A model generated the notes under the pieces. It did no database searches. It was given only the letters and a program-made list of their open reading frames with translations, and was not told where the DNA came from. Below, one piece after another: positions 53,352 through 63,168 of a stretch of DNA of 64,000 nucleotides. The position numbers and the translations under genes were made by a program. Source of the stretch: Colwellia sp. TT2012 (lineage in GTDB: Bacteria; Pseudomonadota; Gammaproteobacteria; Enterobacterales; Alteromonadaceae); NCBI RefSeq assembly GCF_001440345.1, contig NZ_LJYX01000014.1, positions 1-64,000 on the forward strand. The letters run 5' to 3'. Within the stretch, counting starts at the first letter, position 1; every line of letters begins with the position of its first letter.

Positions 53352-53777
53352 TTAAGCGCTTTCAACTTTGAACAAAACTTTAGGGTTGACCATGGTTTTT
53401 ATTTCAAGAACATTTCCGTTCGGATCGGCAATAAAAAAGGTTTCTTGTTCATATTCACTGTCGATAAAACGACGATAAGGCTGGTCTAAATAGACCAGAC
53501 CAGCCGCTTCAATACGTGCTTTTAAGGCTTGAAACTCCCGCTCAGGTAAATGTATACCAAAGTGGGGAACAAGTACCGCACCCATGTCCACATCATGCCG
53601 TACTTTGGGTAAACTTTCCTCACTTTGGTGTAGCGTCAATTCATTACCCCAAAAATCAATGTCAAGCCAACGTTGCTTTTCGCTATTGCCACTCTTACAA
53701 CCAAGTACATTGCAATAAAAGTTTTTAGCCAAATTTAAATCTCCTGCAGGAATGGCAAGATGAAAACAGTTGGACAT
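53352..53777 (-). CDS. VOC/glyoxalase-superfamily protein
   Basis: 141 residues: FHLAIPAGDLNLAKNFYCNV, LDIDFWGNELTLHQSEE, PHFGIHLPEREFQALKARIE, then QETFFIADPNGNVLEIKTMV. His, His and Glu in the right strands suggest a metal site, as in glyoxalases and ring-cleaving dioxygenases. The end FADPNGNVLEIK is the family hallmark. Role unknown. Probably in one transcript with the MFS gene. Confidence 0.88.
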   Translation of the reverse strand: MSNCFHLAIPAGDLNLAKNFYCNVLGCKSGNSEKQRWLDIDFWGNELTLHQSEESLPKVRHDVDMGAVLVPHFGIHLPEREFQALKARIEAAGLVYLDQPYRRFIDSEYEQETFFIADPNGNVLEIKTMVNPKVLFKVESA

Positions 53778-53815
53778 AAATTCCCCCTTATTTTTTATGT
53801 TAAACCTGTGAACTA

Positions 53816-54063
53816 TATATACCCGTGACCATTCAATATGCCTATTTCAGAGTGCTTGAGCAATTTCAATTCAAGGCGCTGTGATGAAATAATGGTTGTT
53901 CAGGAGAATATGCTCAGGATAATTGCTCCTGCATTATCTAATAAGGGACTCCTGTACCGTCTGCATTCTCTAATAAGCTCCATCCATGTCGCGTCATTAT
54001 AAGTTACAGCAACAATGAAGTGCTGTTGCTCAAACGCTTCTTTGATGGGTAACGGGTATAGCT
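53816..54063. repeat. Dispersed repeat family 2, copy 2
   Basis: Inverted copy of 22340-22566, about 248 bp, with about 28 extra bases in the middle (TAAGGGACTCCTGTACCGTC). Ends TATACCCGTGACCATTC and GGGTAACGGGTATA, partly complementary. Confidence 0.78.
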
Positions 54064-54366
54064 ACTCTATTTTATAGAACACCTATCCAGAGAATTCTAT
54101 ATTTTATGCATTTTTTGATGTTATTAGTTGGCTAATGAGCAATAAATTAGTTCATTGGTCTAAGATATGACCGAAAGTGCCACGACATAAATATTAAAGA
54201 TTTAAGCTTGGGCAAGACTTGCTAGGAATAATACTGGGTTAATTTAATCATGGGGTGCTGGAGGAAGACCGGATTGCCCACCAATAAAACGCAGGCATTA
54301 TAGCTAAGCTTACCAGAGCGACAAAGGATAGAATTCATTGCCTTAGCGCTCTGTTAATTTTTGTTA
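54064..54366. other. Intergenic region, no gene seen
   Basis: About 300 bp downstream of the Rho-like gene, AT-rich. No strong terminator stem and no attC. Confidence 0.4.
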
Positions 54367-55311
54367 CTACCGGTTCAGCAGCTCAGCATTGGTTGGGTAT
54401 TTCTCCAGTAACTCAACCAGTTTACTTGCCCCTTCCGCAGGTTTAAGACTGGTAAGTGCCCTACGCAACATTCTTATATTGTCGAGTTCCTTCGAATTAA
54501 GCAGTAACTCCTCACGACGGGTGCTACTTTTAGCAATATCCAGCGCAGGAAAGATGCGTTGATTTGCCGCTTCTCGTGATAAAACGATTTCCATATTCCC
54601 CGTGCCTTTGAACTCCTCAAATATCACCTGGTCCATTCGGCTACCCGTATCAACAAGTATGGTCGCTATAATGGTAAGTGAGCCACCATGCTCAATTTTT
54701 CTCGCAGCGCCAAACAGTTTTCGTGGTATTTCCATCGCTCTAGCATCAAGCCCACCCGACATGGTACGACCGCTACTCTTTTGACTAGCATTATGTACTC
54801 GTGTCAGCCGAGTGAGCGAATCAATGACAATCATGACATCGTGACCTTCGCCTGCTTGCTGGCGCGCGATTTTAAGTAGGTCATTGGCTACACGGACGTG
54901 TTGTTCATAAGTTTCATCTGTGGATGAGGCGTATACTGTTGCTGGTACACTGCGCTTAAAATCGGTCACTTCTTCTGGACGCTCATCGATGAGTAACGCA
55001 TACAGTTTTATTTTGGGATAAGCTGCCCCCACCGCCTGACATATATGTTTTAACAGGGTAGTTTTGCCAGAGCCTGGCGGAGCTACAATCAAACCTCGCT
55101 GACCCATGCCAATTGGCGTGAACAAATCTATCGCTCGGGTGGAGAGTTGCTGAGAACCTAATTCTAGGCGAATACATTGATGAGGGTTGATCGCTACGCC
55201 ATTAGAAAAACGCTTTTGTGGATCAATATAAGGTACTTCCTTAGGTACTTCTTTGACGGGGGTGGCGACTATTTTTCTTTTCAGATTCAACGTTAATATT
55301 TTTCTTGTCAT
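54367..55311 (-). CDS. Short Rho-like ATPase lacking the RNA-binding domain
   Basis: 314 residues, about 105 shorter than Rho. The N-terminal Rho_N/cold-shock domain is absent, replaced by a basic start MTRKILTLNLKRKIVATPVK. The ATPase core is complete: GMGQRGLIVAPPGSGKTTLL (P-loop 77-84), LLIDERPEEVTDF, IDSLTRLTRVHNASQ, GGLDARAMEIPRKLFGAARK and FEEFKGTGNMEIVLSREAA. The P-loop reads PPGSGKT where Rho has PPKAGKT. It would hexamerise and hydrolyse ATP, perhaps as a partner or competitor of full Rho. ATG 55311 preceded by weak signals; no neighbour explains it. Confidence 0.85.
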   Translation of the reverse strand: MTRKILTLNLKRKIVATPVKEVPKEVPYIDPQKRFSNGVAINPHQCIRLELGSQQLSTRAIDLFTPIGMGQRGLIVAPPGSGKTTLLKHICQAVGAAYPKIKLYALLIDERPEEVTDFKRSVPATVYASSTDETYEQHVRVANDLLKIARQQAGEGHDVMIVIDSLTRLTRVHNASQKSSGRTMSGGLDARAMEIPRKLFGAARKIEHGGSLTIIATILVDTGSRMDQVIFEEFKGTGNMEIVLSREAANQRIFPALDIAKSSTRREELLLNSKELDNIRMLRRALTSLKPAEGASKLVELLEKYPTNAELLNR

Positions 55312-56249
55312 GATATCGTTTTAGAGAATTATGTGTTTTTTGCAAGAGTTACCTTAATATACCCGTTAAAGTTCGAGGTACAAGGTGACAAACTTAATGG
55401 AAGAGATATAATAACGTATTAGAAAAACTATTGATAAAATATTTTCGCTAATGTCCACTTTGTCCACACCTGTCTGCCTTAGCTCAAAGCCATGCTTATA
55501 TCCCTTAACCAAAGCAAGCGCGTACTGTCTACAAGGTCGCGAGTACGTTTAGCCTAGTTGCTAAGTTAACGGCAGCAGGAACATAGGGTCAGCAGAGAGG
55601 TTTTATCAAAGGAGCGGCTTATTCAGTGTGTTTATAGAGGGCCGAGTGGTTGTGGAAAAGTTTTTCAAATAAGAAAAGATAAGGTAAGCAGAAAAGCAAT
55701 TGACAAAGTGTAGTACATATTTCTTTTTTATCCAGTAAAGATTAAATTATTCAATGAATAAGTCACTGGTTGCATCTTTTTTACTCACTTACAGCTTACT
55801 GGTTGCACAGTGGCTTACCGAAGGTTCGCCACATTATTGTGGATAACTCTGTGAATAACGATTAAACAGTGCCTACCCCTTTGAAGTATTCTATGCTATT
55901 GAATATGCCATCAATATAGCCAATTTAAAAGTGTTACTTGCTCAGGGCGTCAGCTTTATTTTACATGCCTATGTAGTTTACTCAGGAACTCTTTGTAAAC
56001 GTCATCTTCGAAGTTTCTAATCGAAGATCCATTGCTCTTTATACACTGGATCCCCGATTAAAACACCACGGGGATGACGATCCTAAGCCAAGTGCATAGG
56101 CATGTTATTTTATTGCTTTGGTCTAAGGCTTGGGGTGGGTATCACAGGTTTTGTTAATTACCCCAGACCTTATTCAATTCATTACGGCTGAGCTACTTTT
56201 ATCTGGCAATAGTTCAATAATTTATCGCCATTCTAGCTGATATTATCAA
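55312..56249. other. Long intergenic region, nothing certain
   Basis: 938 bp. A plus-strand frame near 55754 (MNKSLVASFLLTYSLLVAQW) is broken by two stops and continues as AYPFEVFYAIEYAINIANLK, perhaps a dead small membrane-protein gene, unproven. No promoter or repeat was assigned. Confidence 0.4.
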
Positions 56250-57275
56250 CTAAAAGCCTGAGACCTGCTCTGCCATTATTTGCGGTGTTATTAACTGGCT
56301 TACCGTGGGGAATACCTGAGCTCGATAAAGCGCATTATCTAACATTAATTGGATTACTTTATCATAGCTTAAGCCAAATTCTATTTCACATGATTTTGGA
56401 AAATAACTAGAATCTGGAGTCAAGCCTGGAACAAGATTAGCCTCCATAAAAAAACACTCACCATTTTTGTTTGATTTAATGTCTATTCGTGCAAAATCTC
56501 TTATGCCAAGGTTAATAAAAGAATTAAGAGCAAGTTGCTTCACTTTATTTAACATTTGATTATTATCAATTTTTTTCAATGCTTCGCTATTATCATTTTT
56601 CACTTTATGCCCTAAAATTCTCAGGCCATTTTTTGATTCAGGTGGAATAATTTCAATGGGAGCAACAATGAATTCGCCATTAGATTTACTTATTATGGCC
56701 ACTGTAAATTCTCGACCGTCCAAATATTCTTCAACCAGTATAGGCTGAGAAAATAACGTATATAGTGATAAAACCTTAGCTTCAAATTCTGAAAAATTTA
56801 CCACCCATGATGAATCGTCAATACCATTACCATTGGCTGCATCTATGGGTTTCAAGAACAAAGGAAATTTAATCGGTAATTCATTTTCACTACGGTACTT
56901 ACCCGGTACCGTAGTAAAATATTTGGCGGTAACAATGCCTTTATTTTGTAAAATGGTTTTAGCTAGCACTTTATTTGAGTCAAATTCCAATATATTCCTT
57001 AATGAACCAGTAAAATTAACTTTATGCCTCATAAAATATTCAGATAACCAAATATCACCATCATTATCGATAGGAATATATTTAACGGCCAGCACGACTA
57101 AATCTGGACTTCTGTCGATGACATTATCTAAATCAGCCATTGTTTTACAGACTGTTAGTTGTACAGTATGGCCCATTTTTCGTATGGCTGACAACACGCC
57201 CTCGCAAGCATTAATACTGCCAAAACCAGTTTCTTTTAATTTTTGATTTGGTGTGGTAATTATCTCTATTTTCAT
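56250..57275 (-). CDS. ATP-grasp ligase, D-Ala-D-Ala-ligase-like
   Basis: 341 residues from ATG 57275 (AGGAAAT eight bases upstream). Visible: the N-terminal INACEGVLSAIRKMGHTV, DLVVLAVKYIPIDNDGDIWL, the ATP-grasp loop KFPLFLKPIDAANGNGIDD, VEEYLDGREFTVAIIS and the metal triad region CFFMEANLVPGLTPDSSYF. It joins an acyl phosphate to an amino group using ATP. Close to Ddl but with differences; it could make a dipeptide or other amide. An alkaline-phosphatase-fold enzyme lies 176 bp upstream in the same direction, with an 11-bp inverted repeat between. Confidence 0.83.
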   Translation of the reverse strand: MKIEIITTPNQKLKETGFGSINACEGVLSAIRKMGHTVQLTVCKTMADLDNVIDRSPDLVVLAVKYIPIDNDGDIWLSEYFMRHKVNFTGSLRNILEFDSNKVLAKTILQNKGIVTAKYFTTVPGKYRSENELPIKFPLFLKPIDAANGNGIDDSSWVVNFSEFEAKVLSLYTLFSQPILVEEYLDGREFTVAIISKSNGEFIVAPIEIIPPESKNGLRILGHKVKNDNSEALKKIDNNQMLNKVKQLALNSFINLGIRDFARIDIKSNKNGECFFMEANLVPGLTPDSSYFPKSCEIEFGLSYDKVIQLMLDNALYRAQVFPTVSQLITPQIMAEQVSGF

Positions 57276-57346
57276 TATTATTTCCTGCAACAAATAAATA
57301 ATCCGTCTAAATTTTAATTGACTAAAATAAACATGTTGCTGTTTTA

Positions 57347-57386
57347 ATTTTACCCAGAAAGTCTAAGTACGGACCCTGGGTAAAAT
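57347..57386. promoter_or_regulatory. Inverted repeat between phosphoesterase and ATP-grasp genes
   Basis: ATTTTACCCAG (57347-57357) and CTGGGTAAAAT (57376-57386), perfect 11-bp arms separated by 18 bases. No T tract follows on the minus strand, so it may be an operator or a weak terminator. Confidence 0.5.
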
Positions 57387-57450
57387 AGTGAGGTAAAAGT
57401 AAATAATACTAAGGTAATAGTACGTCTTAGCCTTTTTTAGCAAGGAAACC

Positions 57451-58308
57451 TTAGCAAACAGCCCTAATGATTGTTTGTTCTAATCGGTGATAGCCTTCAT
57501 TTAGCAATAAATTTTCAGTCACCGATTTATTATGATCGAGGATGCCCAAAAGTTCACAAATGACACCACAAATATCGGTTTGTTTTGGTGTGCAACCTGC
57601 TTGGTGAGAGAAACGGTCGCCAATAACATATAAGGGAATATCTCGTTCTTCGGCTAAAGATCCGCCATGGCTTTTATCATTATTCATACCATGATCTGCG
57701 GTAATTATAATTTGGTAACCGGCTTCAATCCAAATTGGCAGGTATTCGGATAGCTCTTTGTCTGATTTGCGGGTGGTGTTGCGGTAATGAGAACTATCAA
57801 GTCCAGACCGATGACCCGCTTCATCAATACTCATCGGATGAATCAAGAGAAAGTCAGGGTTATAGCGGCGGCGTAATAATTCAGCATCCAGGTACAAGTG
57901 ACCATCAGGGTATTGCCCATCATGATAAAAAGAACCATATTGAATGAGTTGTTCGGTATCTACGGTATGGCGGTCGCGTATCGCATTGTAAGGGCTTTGA
58001 TTATACAGTTCGCTAAACCAATGAAAGGCAGCAGCAGCAGTTGACAACCCCGCTGCGCGAGCCAAGCTAAAAACACTTTTTTGGTTGGAATTCCGTATCA
58101 CTTGGTTGTGCACTATGCCGCTAATTGCGGGTGTCACCCCCGTTAGGATAGTCTCGTATAGTGGACGAGACATTGAGGGTAATTCACATTGTACCTTGTA
58201 AAGTGTAGCCCGTTTTTGCTCCTTTAATGCCTGAATAAATCCCATGCATTGCTCGGCAACTTTAAACGCTAAACCATCAAGAACAATAAGTATCACTTTG
58301 TTTGTCAT
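57451..58308 (-). CDS. Alkaline-phosphatase-fold phosphodiesterase
   Basis: 285 residues from ATG 58308 (GGAG eight bases before). VILIVLDGLAFKVAEQ gives the first metal Asp; LPSMSRPLYETILTGVTPAI has the nucleophile region. MSIDEAGHRSGLDSSHYR and ITADHGMNNDKSHGG hold the remaining metal ligands. That is the type I phosphodiesterase/nucleotide-pyrophosphatase pattern. Substrate unknown: phosphonate, nucleotide or lipid headgroup. The neighbouring ATP-grasp gene suggests a small biosynthetic or salvage set; that is only context. Confidence 0.85.
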   Translation of the reverse strand: MTNKVILIVLDGLAFKVAEQCMGFIQALKEQKRATLYKVQCELPSMSRPLYETILTGVTPAISGIVHNQVIRNSNQKSVFSLARAAGLSTAAAAFHWFSELYNQSPYNAIRDRHTVDTEQLIQYGSFYHDGQYPDGHLYLDAELLRRRYNPDFLLIHPMSIDEAGHRSGLDSSHYRNTTRKSDKELSEYLPIWIEAGYQIIITADHGMNNDKSHGGSLAEERDIPLYVIGDRFSHQAGCTPKQTDICGVICELLGILDHNKSVTENLLLNEGYHRLEQTIIRAVC

Positions 58309-58515
58309 TATATATACTCCGAACACAGCGTTGAATTAAGACGTCATTTTTTCATGACTAACTGTGTAAAAAGAATACGCACGTTTTATGACGATAATAT
58401 GACGCTAAAAGGGTATTTTGATGACAAGACTCATTTTAAGGTAATTGCTGCACTACTCTTTGCTAAAATGTCCCGTGACACGCAATTAAACCTAAGCCAT
58501 GATTAGCAGCCTCAG

Positions 58516-58734
58516 CTAGCGCTCAGACATTACTAACGCTTTAATTTTTAATGCTTTTTCAAAGTGATCAAGCTTATGGGTGATAATCCACCAGGTTGCC
58601 GCTTCCATCAATAACTCAGCATCATCATTTTTGTTAGCAAAGAAGGCATAAAATGATAAACCGACATTAGTGCCTTTCTGGGCGATTTTTTTATCACATA
58701 CGGCGATAATTTTTTCTTGTAAAGTATCTTTCAC
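58516..58734 (-). CDS. DUF6500-like small protein
   Basis: 72 residues, helical: MKDTLQEKIIAVCDKKIAQK, GTNVGLSFYAFFANKNDDAE and LLMEAATWWIITHKLDHFEK. Matches a small conserved protein of marine bacteria that I know as DUF6500; family call from memory of pattern. No signal or membrane segment. Its own unit, upstream of the amidohydrolase terminator. Confidence 0.65.
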   Translation of the reverse strand: MKDTLQEKIIAVCDKKIAQKGTNVGLSFYAFFANKNDDAELLMEAATWWIITHKLDHFEKALKIKALVMSER

Positions 58735-58785
58735 CCGTTAATTTCCTTTTAATGAGGGTAATGGTTAACTCTTTATGTTGATTAA

Positions 58786-58825
58786 AATAAAAAGCCAGCA
58801 CATCTGTTTGCTGACTTTATTATTT
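58786..58825 (-). terminator. Terminator downstream of the amidohydrolase gene
   Basis: AAAAGCCAGCA (58790-58800) against TGCTGACTTTAT with AT tracts on both sides. On the minus strand it follows the stop at 58888. Confidence 0.65.
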
Positions 58826-58887
58826 TATCCCCAAGCTAGTTGAAGGTGCAGGTTTAAGTGTTAAATTCTACCAAATAAACAATCTCA

Positions 58888-61800
58888 CTACTTATCTTCA
58901 AAATAGAATTTTTCACGCTTATTATCATAGTTACCTATTTCATTCATGGTTTCAGCGTTATATAAACGACCATTAATCATGGTATGGGTAACCTTATCAC
59001 TTAAGCGAATGTCATTCCTGACATCGCCATCAATAACAATCATATCGGCAAGTTTACCCACGGTGAGTGAGCCTAAGTCTTTATCCAAACCAAGCGATTT
59101 TGCCGGTGAAATAGTTGCGGTACGAATGGCTTGCAGTGGGGTCATACCACCCTGTACCATCATCCACATTTCCCAGTGCATGGCTAAACCTTCACGTTGG
59201 CCGTGACCACCAGCGTTAACTTCAATGCCTAAGTCTTGCATTTCTTTCGCCACTTTAGCGACATTGAAATGATTATAATGATGAAGCGGCGCTTTTGGTC
59301 GACGCATAGCGCGTGGATCTAAAACTTCACTCGGCACATATTTACTTAAACGCGGATGCTGCCAAACATTGGTGGTATCGTACCAATAATGTTCACCGGA
59401 AATACCACCATAAGCAACCCCCATGGTTGGTGTATAAGCCATGTTTGATTGTGACCATAACTGCTTGATATCATCATAAATTTTAGCCGTAGCAATTGAA
59501 TGTTCTAACGTAGTATGGCCATCAACTACCATGGTTAAGTTATGTTGTAATAATGAGCCACCTTCTGGCACAACCATCATTTCTAATTCACGTGCGGCTT
59601 GAATAAATTGTTGGCGTTGGTCACGGCGTGGTTGATTATAACTTTTGACACTAAAAGCCCCGGCCGCTTTTAACCGTTCAACGTGAAATTTAGCATCGTC
59701 AAGACTGTCCACATGGGAAGTATAGCCAGGAATAGTAGCTCCATATAAAATAGCGCCAGTAGAGAATAAACGTGGGGCGACTATCTTACCGGCTTTTTGC
59801 ATTTCACTAGCGGCAAAGAACTCTGTGGTGTCGTTTGAAGGATCATGAATACTGGTTACCCCTAGCGCTAATCCGGCATAGTTTTTCCAGTTTTGCTGGG
59901 GAATAATTTCATTACTGCCTTGTGAGCCATGGGCATGGGCGTCGATTAACCCAGGCATAATCGTCTTGCCCGTTATATCAATGATATAAGCATCAGTGGG
60001 GATGTTAACTTGTGCTTTTGTACCCACCGCTTTAATTTTGTTGCCCTCGACCAGAACAACGCCATTTTCAATCACTTGCTCTCCGTCCATAGTGATAACA
60101 GTACCACCAACAAAGGCAACGCGACCTGATGGAATATCTACTTTTTGCTGATAACTTAAATGAGTGACTTTAACTTTGTTTTTAACTTGGCTAGCGGTCT
60201 TATCCGCCTGTTGATCTTTTTCTTGCTCACTAACCTTAGCACTGATATCAAATAAACCTTGCACTGAGCTTTGGTATAAATCAGCACCTAGACTCCAATA
60301 AATCTCGTTAGATTTACCATTCCAATTAATACCTTCACCAGCACGAATTGATAACTGCTCTACCGGTAAGTTTTTTGCTTTAGGACCAATATCTATAACA
60401 TCACCAAGCTCTACCAAGGGGGTAACAAATACTTTAAAGCGCTCGGCAAAAGCAAGGTATTTACCGTCGGGTGAGACCCGGTATTCTGAAGAAAACTCAC
60501 CTTGATATAACTTGGTATCATGCTGACCATCTAAATCAATACGAGCAATATGGGGTTTTTCTCCGTTACGCGTTACATAGATACGATCATTTCGTGCGCC
60601 AAAGTGTGGTTGTAAACCGCTTTCGGTGACAAGTTTAGCCTTACCACCCTTGGCTGATACTGCATAAATACCAGGGTTTAAGCCCCAAGTAGGATCGATA
60701 ATATTGCCACCACTCACTTTACGATAAACAATGGTTTTACCGTCGGGTGAAAAGCTTGGCTCAACGTATTTTCCTGGCTCACGCGTAATGATTTTACCTT
60801 TACCACCCCGACTAGACACCACGCGTACTTGGCCAAGTTTTTTATCATCCCAACTGACATAAACAATTTTTCTGCCGTCACGTGAAAAACTTGGATTTAA
60901 TTCAAACTGACTTTTTTGTTTAGTTAAACGCTTAGGTTTACCGTTTGGTAGGGTTTTTATATAAATATGCCCCATGGATTCAAAAACAACCTTTTTACCA
61001 TTTGGCGATATTTTTACATCACGTAACATCTTGGTATCAAATATCTTTTTATCTAAGTCTTGAGTAAAACGTAGTGCTATTTGGATTTTCTTTTCTGTTT
61101 TTACATGAAATTCAATCACTTTAGCTTTTTTGCTCGCAAGTGATAGTTTATTTATTTTACCACCCGCCCAGAAAATTAAGGCATCACTTTCTGGGGTCCA
61201 AGCCATCGTTGGATAAACACCATGAATAGCCCATGTTTCTTGCATATCACGGTCTAAACCATCATAAATTTTAGTGTGTGCGCCACTTTTAAGATCATAT
61301 AGGTATAAGTTTGATTGAAAATCATCACGACTAATAAAGGCTAGGTACTTACCATCCGGTGACAGCGTTGGTCTGATCGCGCCGCCTTTACCTGAAACGA
61401 TGACTTTTATGTCACCGGTTTCAAGCTCTAGACGTTTAATTTTATAAATGCCCTTTTCCGAGTCTTTAGAATAATGGAAGGTTTTACCCGGGGTAGCATC
61501 TTGGGAGAAATAGACATATTTACCATCATGAGAGAACGCTGGCTCACCTAAATCTTTTTGCTCATTGGGGCGTTTGGTTAACATAACGCCATTACCACCC
61601 GACTTATGGTACATCCACACTTCACCTGCGCCCAAGGAACGTGTTCCGGTATAATGTTTACGGCCAACCAGGTAATTACCATCGGGTGACCATGCTGGAC
61701 TGTTTAATAAACGAAATTTTTCTGTGCTTACCGCTTTAGCATTACTGCCATCGGCTTGCATTATCCATAAATTATCGCCACCATCTTCATCAGAAGTAAA

Positions 61801-62178
61801 GGCTATATATTTACCATCTGGGCTAAAGCGTGGTTGCATTTGCCAAGCAATATCAGTCATTAATGCTTTCGCTTCACCACCTGAGGCAGGCATAGTATAA
61901 ATATCACCAAGTAAATCAAAAACTATGGTTTTGCCATCAGGGCTTAAATCAACATTCATCCAAGTCCCTGAGCGAACGTCGATTTTGGCGGTGGTAAACT
62001 CACCTTGTGGCTCATTAACAGACCATTTTTCTGGCGCTTCTTTGGCGCTAACGTCGGTAGTGCTCTGGTCGTTAATTTTAACCTCTGCTTGAGCAAAGAC
62101 ATTTGGCAGTGCTAATAATACACTGAGAGCGACGCCTGAGAGCAGTAGTTTTTTTGACGGTATGGTTTTCAACATCAT
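58888..62178 (-). CDS. Secreted propeller-amidohydrolase (TolB-like plus imidazolonepropionase-like)
   Basis: 1,096 residues from ATG 62178 (MMLKTIPSKKLLLSGVALSV signal peptide; AAGG upstream). Residues about 80-640 hold a TolB/PD40-type beta-propeller with many SPDGK repeats (LSPDGKTIVFDLLGDIY, FSPDGKYIAFTS). Residues about 680-1090 are a metal-dependent amidohydrolase: IMPGLIDAHAHGSQG (HxH), TTLEHSIAT (His), NAGGHGQREGLAMHWEM and LADMIVIDGD near the end. The fusion is known in marine bacteria; the substrate may be a peptide or cyclic amide. Likely periplasmic. Standalone transcript. Confidence 0.9.
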   Translation of the reverse strand: MMLKTIPSKKLLLSGVALSVLLALPNVFAQAEVKINDQSTTDVSAKEAPEKWSVNEPQGEFTTAKIDVRSGTWMNVDLSPDGKTIVFDLLGDIYTMPASGGEAKALMTDIAWQMQPRFSPDGKYIAFTSDEDGGDNLWIMQADGSNAKAVSTEKFRLLNSPAWSPDGNYLVGRKHYTGTRSLGAGEVWMYHKSGGNGVMLTKRPNEQKDLGEPAFSHDGKYVYFSQDATPGKTFHYSKDSEKGIYKIKRLELETGDIKVIVSGKGGAIRPTLSPDGKYLAFISRDDFQSNLYLYDLKSGAHTKIYDGLDRDMQETWAIHGVYPTMAWTPESDALIFWAGGKINKLSLASKKAKVIEFHVKTEKKIQIALRFTQDLDKKIFDTKMLRDVKISPNGKKVVFESMGHIYIKTLPNGKPKRLTKQKSQFELNPSFSRDGRKIVYVSWDDKKLGQVRVVSSRGGKGKIITREPGKYVEPSFSPDGKTIVYRKVSGGNIIDPTWGLNPGIYAVSAKGGKAKLVTESGLQPHFGARNDRIYVTRNGEKPHIARIDLDGQHDTKLYQGEFSSEYRVSPDGKYLAFAERFKVFVTPLVELGDVIDIGPKAKNLPVEQLSIRAGEGINWNGKSNEIYWSLGADLYQSSVQGLFDISAKVSEQEKDQQADKTASQVKNKVKVTHLSYQQKVDIPSGRVAFVGGTVITMDGEQVIENGVVLVEGNKIKAVGTKAQVNIPTDAYIIDITGKTIMPGLIDAHAHGSQGSNEIIPQQNWKNYAGLALGVTSIHDPSNDTTEFFAASEMQKAGKIVAPRLFSTGAILYGATIPGYTSHVDSLDDAKFHVERLKAAGAFSVKSYNQPRRDQRQQFIQAARELEMMVVPEGGSLLQHNLTMVVDGHTTLEHSIATAKIYDDIKQLWSQSNMAYTPTMGVAYGGISGEHYWYDTTNVWQHPRLSKYVPSEVLDPRAMRRPKAPLHHYNHFNVAKVAKEMQDLGIEVNAGGHGQREGLAMHWEMWMMVQGGMTPLQAIRTATISPAKSLGLDKDLGSLTVGKLADMIVIDGDVRNDIRLSDKVTHTMINGRLYNAETMNEIGNYDNKREKFYFEDK

Positions 62179-62443
62179 GAGAAGTACCTTATACATTTTT
62201 ATTGCTTGATTAGCTGAATTATCGATTAATTACCTGTACTTAATCGGTTCTTTTGTAGTTTAGTGTGGGTGAGTAAACAAGCGAGACGCATAAACCCATC
62301 CATGGGGCTCTGCACAAGCATCCATGCTTGTGAAGCTCGATTTTATCACATCACCAACACTCACTGTAAAATCAATAGGTTACGATGTTGGCAACAGCTA
62401 AATAAAACACAGCCACTTAATCACAGGTCACTAAAAGTGAAGA

Positions 62444-62932
62444 CTAGAGTGTGCCCTGCCAATAACCAACATCTAACCACTGATTGAATTTAAAACCCTC
62501 GTCTTTAAAGTGAGCAACTTTTTTCATGGCAAACTTTTCATGCACAGCAACACTAACCGCATTGGGTAAAGTGATCCCCCCGATAACACTGTGGATGTTT
62601 TTGTCTTTTAGCTCATTAAATAAGGCTTGATACAATTGGCTACCCAAGCCTTTGCCCGCATGCTCTGGCGATAAATAGACAGTGACTTCAACTGAAAATC
62701 GATAGGAGTAACGATCCCGCCATTTACTGGCATAAGCATAACCCAAGACTTGCCCTGATTTATCTAGGCTAACAAGCCAAGGTAAATCAGCGGACTCAAT
62801 TGTCCTCATACGGTTACTGATATCTTGTGAGCTAAGCGGCTCTTCTTCAAAGGTGATCACAGTATTTGTAATATAATGATTATAAATATCGCTAATGACT
62901 TGAGCATCTTGCTCTTGTACAGCCCTTATCAT
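62444..62932 (-). CDS. GNAT acetyltransferase, phosphinothricin-acetyltransferase-like
   Basis: 162 residues: MIRAVQEQDAQVISDIYNHY, ITFEEEPLSSQDISNRMRTI, LGYAYASKWRDRYSYRFSVE and VYLSPEHAGKGLGSQLYQAL, the latter with the acetyl-CoA loop. GGITLPNAVSVAVHEKFAMK closes it. This is the Pat/YwnH type that acetylates methionine sulfoximine, phosphinothricin or related amino acids. Likely a general detoxification enzyme. Confidence 0.88.
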   Translation of the reverse strand: MIRAVQEQDAQVISDIYNHYITNTVITFEEEPLSSQDISNRMRTIESADLPWLVSLDKSGQVLGYAYASKWRDRYSYRFSVEVTVYLSPEHAGKGLGSQLYQALFNELKDKNIHSVIGGITLPNAVSVAVHEKFAMKKVAHFKDEGFKFNQWLDVGYWQGTL

Positions 62933-62985
62933 ATAAACCCCTGGTAAATATTTTAAAACAATGTTTTTTATTATGTTATTAATGA

Positions 62986-63168
62986 CTACTTAACTGTCTT
63001 AGCTATTTCACTATTAACCGCTTTTAATTCTGCTTTACATTGTGCATTTTGTTTACTTGAACCATTAGTACACGGTGCCGATGGGTCGCCACCAAAGTCT
63101 CGCTGCACGCCATAATAAACACAGGACGATAGTAAAAATAGGCAAAGTAAAGGATAGATTATTTTCAT
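62986..63168 (-). CDS. Small lipoprotein, 60 residues
   Basis: Signal peptide with lipobox LLSSC at residues 12-16 (MKIIYPLLCLFLLSSCVYYG), then a short Cys-containing tail (DPSAPCTNGSSKQNAQCKAE). Probably anchored in a membrane after lipidation. Family not recognised. AAGGAAG precedes the ATG. Confidence 0.7.
   Translation of the reverse strand: MKIIYPLLCLFLLSSCVYYGVQRDFGGDPSAPCTNGSSKQNAQCKAELKAVNSEIAKTVK

Noticed and set aside
55754..56025. Small membrane protein with two stops
   Set aside because: No homologue recognised and no ribosome site; listed only in the intergenic note.
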